Source: Pelargonium tetragonum (taxonomy: Eukaryota > Streptophyta > Magnoliopsida > Geraniales > Geraniaceae). Taken from it: a stretch of 44,625 bases of DNA. A program made the translations under genes and the position numbers. The notes beneath the pieces were generated by a model. It saw only the letters and a program-made list of their open reading frames with translations, was not told the origin of the DNA and searched no databases. The stretch's first letter is position 1. Each line of letters opens with the position of its first letter. This document shows positions 44,399-44,625 of this stretch, piece after piece. The stretch spans positions 1 to 44,625 of the forward strand of contig JAYMTL010000158.1 in assembly GCA_036897445.1 (NCBI GenBank), written 5' to 3'.

Positions 44399-44550
44399 AG
44401 AGACTAAATTCAATTTGAAATTAAGAAAGGTAACGAAGTTAATTAAGAAATTAAGAAAATCTTATTATAAATTTGAAATAGCTTAAGAAAGGAAAGATTA
44501 TTAGAAATTTGAAATTAAGAGACTAAATTATTATAAATGTATTTGAAATC
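44399..44550 (+). repeat. Imperfect A+T-rich tandem repeats
   Basis: Units of about 30-35 bp built from GAGACTAAATT, TTATTATAAAT, ATTTGAAAT and TTAAGAAAGG are repeated and shuffled about four times. The array encloses the 44,428 copy of AGGTAACGAAGTTA. It is probably slippage or recombination-derived intergenic repeat. Confidence 0.55.
44428..44441 (+). repeat. Dispersed 14-mer repeat AGGTAACGAAGTTA
   Basis: Exact copy of 18,614-18,627 and complement of 145-158, embedded in the A+T-rich tandem repeats near the window end. Confidence 0.6.
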
Positions 44551-44625
44551 AGGGCTCATTCTTTCTCTTTTCTAGGCGATTTGGTAGGTCGTTTAGAAAG
44601 AGTGAATTAAGCATTTCTATAAGTT

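Noticed and set aside
43691-44400. One frame that reads as a plausible protein if all stop codons are taken as amino acids
   Set aside because: Stop density in that frame (about 8 percent) is not below random, so there is no evidence for a reassigned code or a gene.

Overview
What it is. The window is 44.6 kb of A+T-rich DNA (about one third G+C, estimated from sampled lines). No conventional gene can be seen. The longest ATG/TTG-type open frame is 94 codons, about what chance gives for two strands of this base composition. I found no convincing tRNA, rRNA, group I/II intron core, transposase, integrase, polymerase or respiratory-chain protein. The texture is a sparse background sprinkled with tiny GC-rich palindromic clusters plus short dispersed repeats. 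This most resembles intergenic DNA of a large, expanded organellar (mitochondrial-type) genome. The organism cannot be named from this sequence, and nuclear non-coding DNA is not excluded.

Layout. 1-18,050, 18,350-28,620, 29,290-30,430, 32,940-39,840 and 41,100-44,390 are background, carrying GC clusters (GGGGTTC/GAACCCC, GGGGTACC, GGGAGCTCC and similar), typically 50-100 bp apart where I sampled. A few 'islands' lack these clusters and have strong strand skew: about 18.05-18.35 kb, 28.62-29.29 kb, 30.43-32.94 kb, 39.84-42.1 kb and 43.7-44.6 kb.

The most interesting object is at 28.7-32.9 kb. A conserved leader of about 100 nt occurs five times, four direct and one inverted, with a sixth degenerate copy. 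It has two blocks, TTTATCG...GAG..ATA and CCGACTG...GGAGG, held at a fixed 47 or 50 nt spacing. Each of the five full copies is followed 44-64 nt later by a short open frame with a Thr/Ser-rich start and a Leu-rich hydrophobic body. Three of these frames align codon for codon at their beginning (ATG TAT in one, ACG TAT in two). I read this as a diverged tandem family of small hydrophobic-peptide units under a common leader; function is unknown.

A second candidate coding island at 39.89-41.08 kb holds four short plus-strand frames (hydrophobic, basic, hydrophobic, hydrophobic). A separate dispersed 14-15-mer family, AAGGTAAYGWARTTA, occurs eight times across the window, three of them inside the array. 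Scattered strings resembling universally conserved rRNA segments are noted, but none is proven.

How it may work together. If the array is functional, the leader is the shared expression signal (promoter, or structured 5' leader with a Shine-Dalgarno-like GGAGG) and the short frames are its products. The inverted copy and the first direct copy point away from each other across a spacer of about 1.5 kb, which could hold a bidirectional start. All coding calls here are low to moderate confidence.
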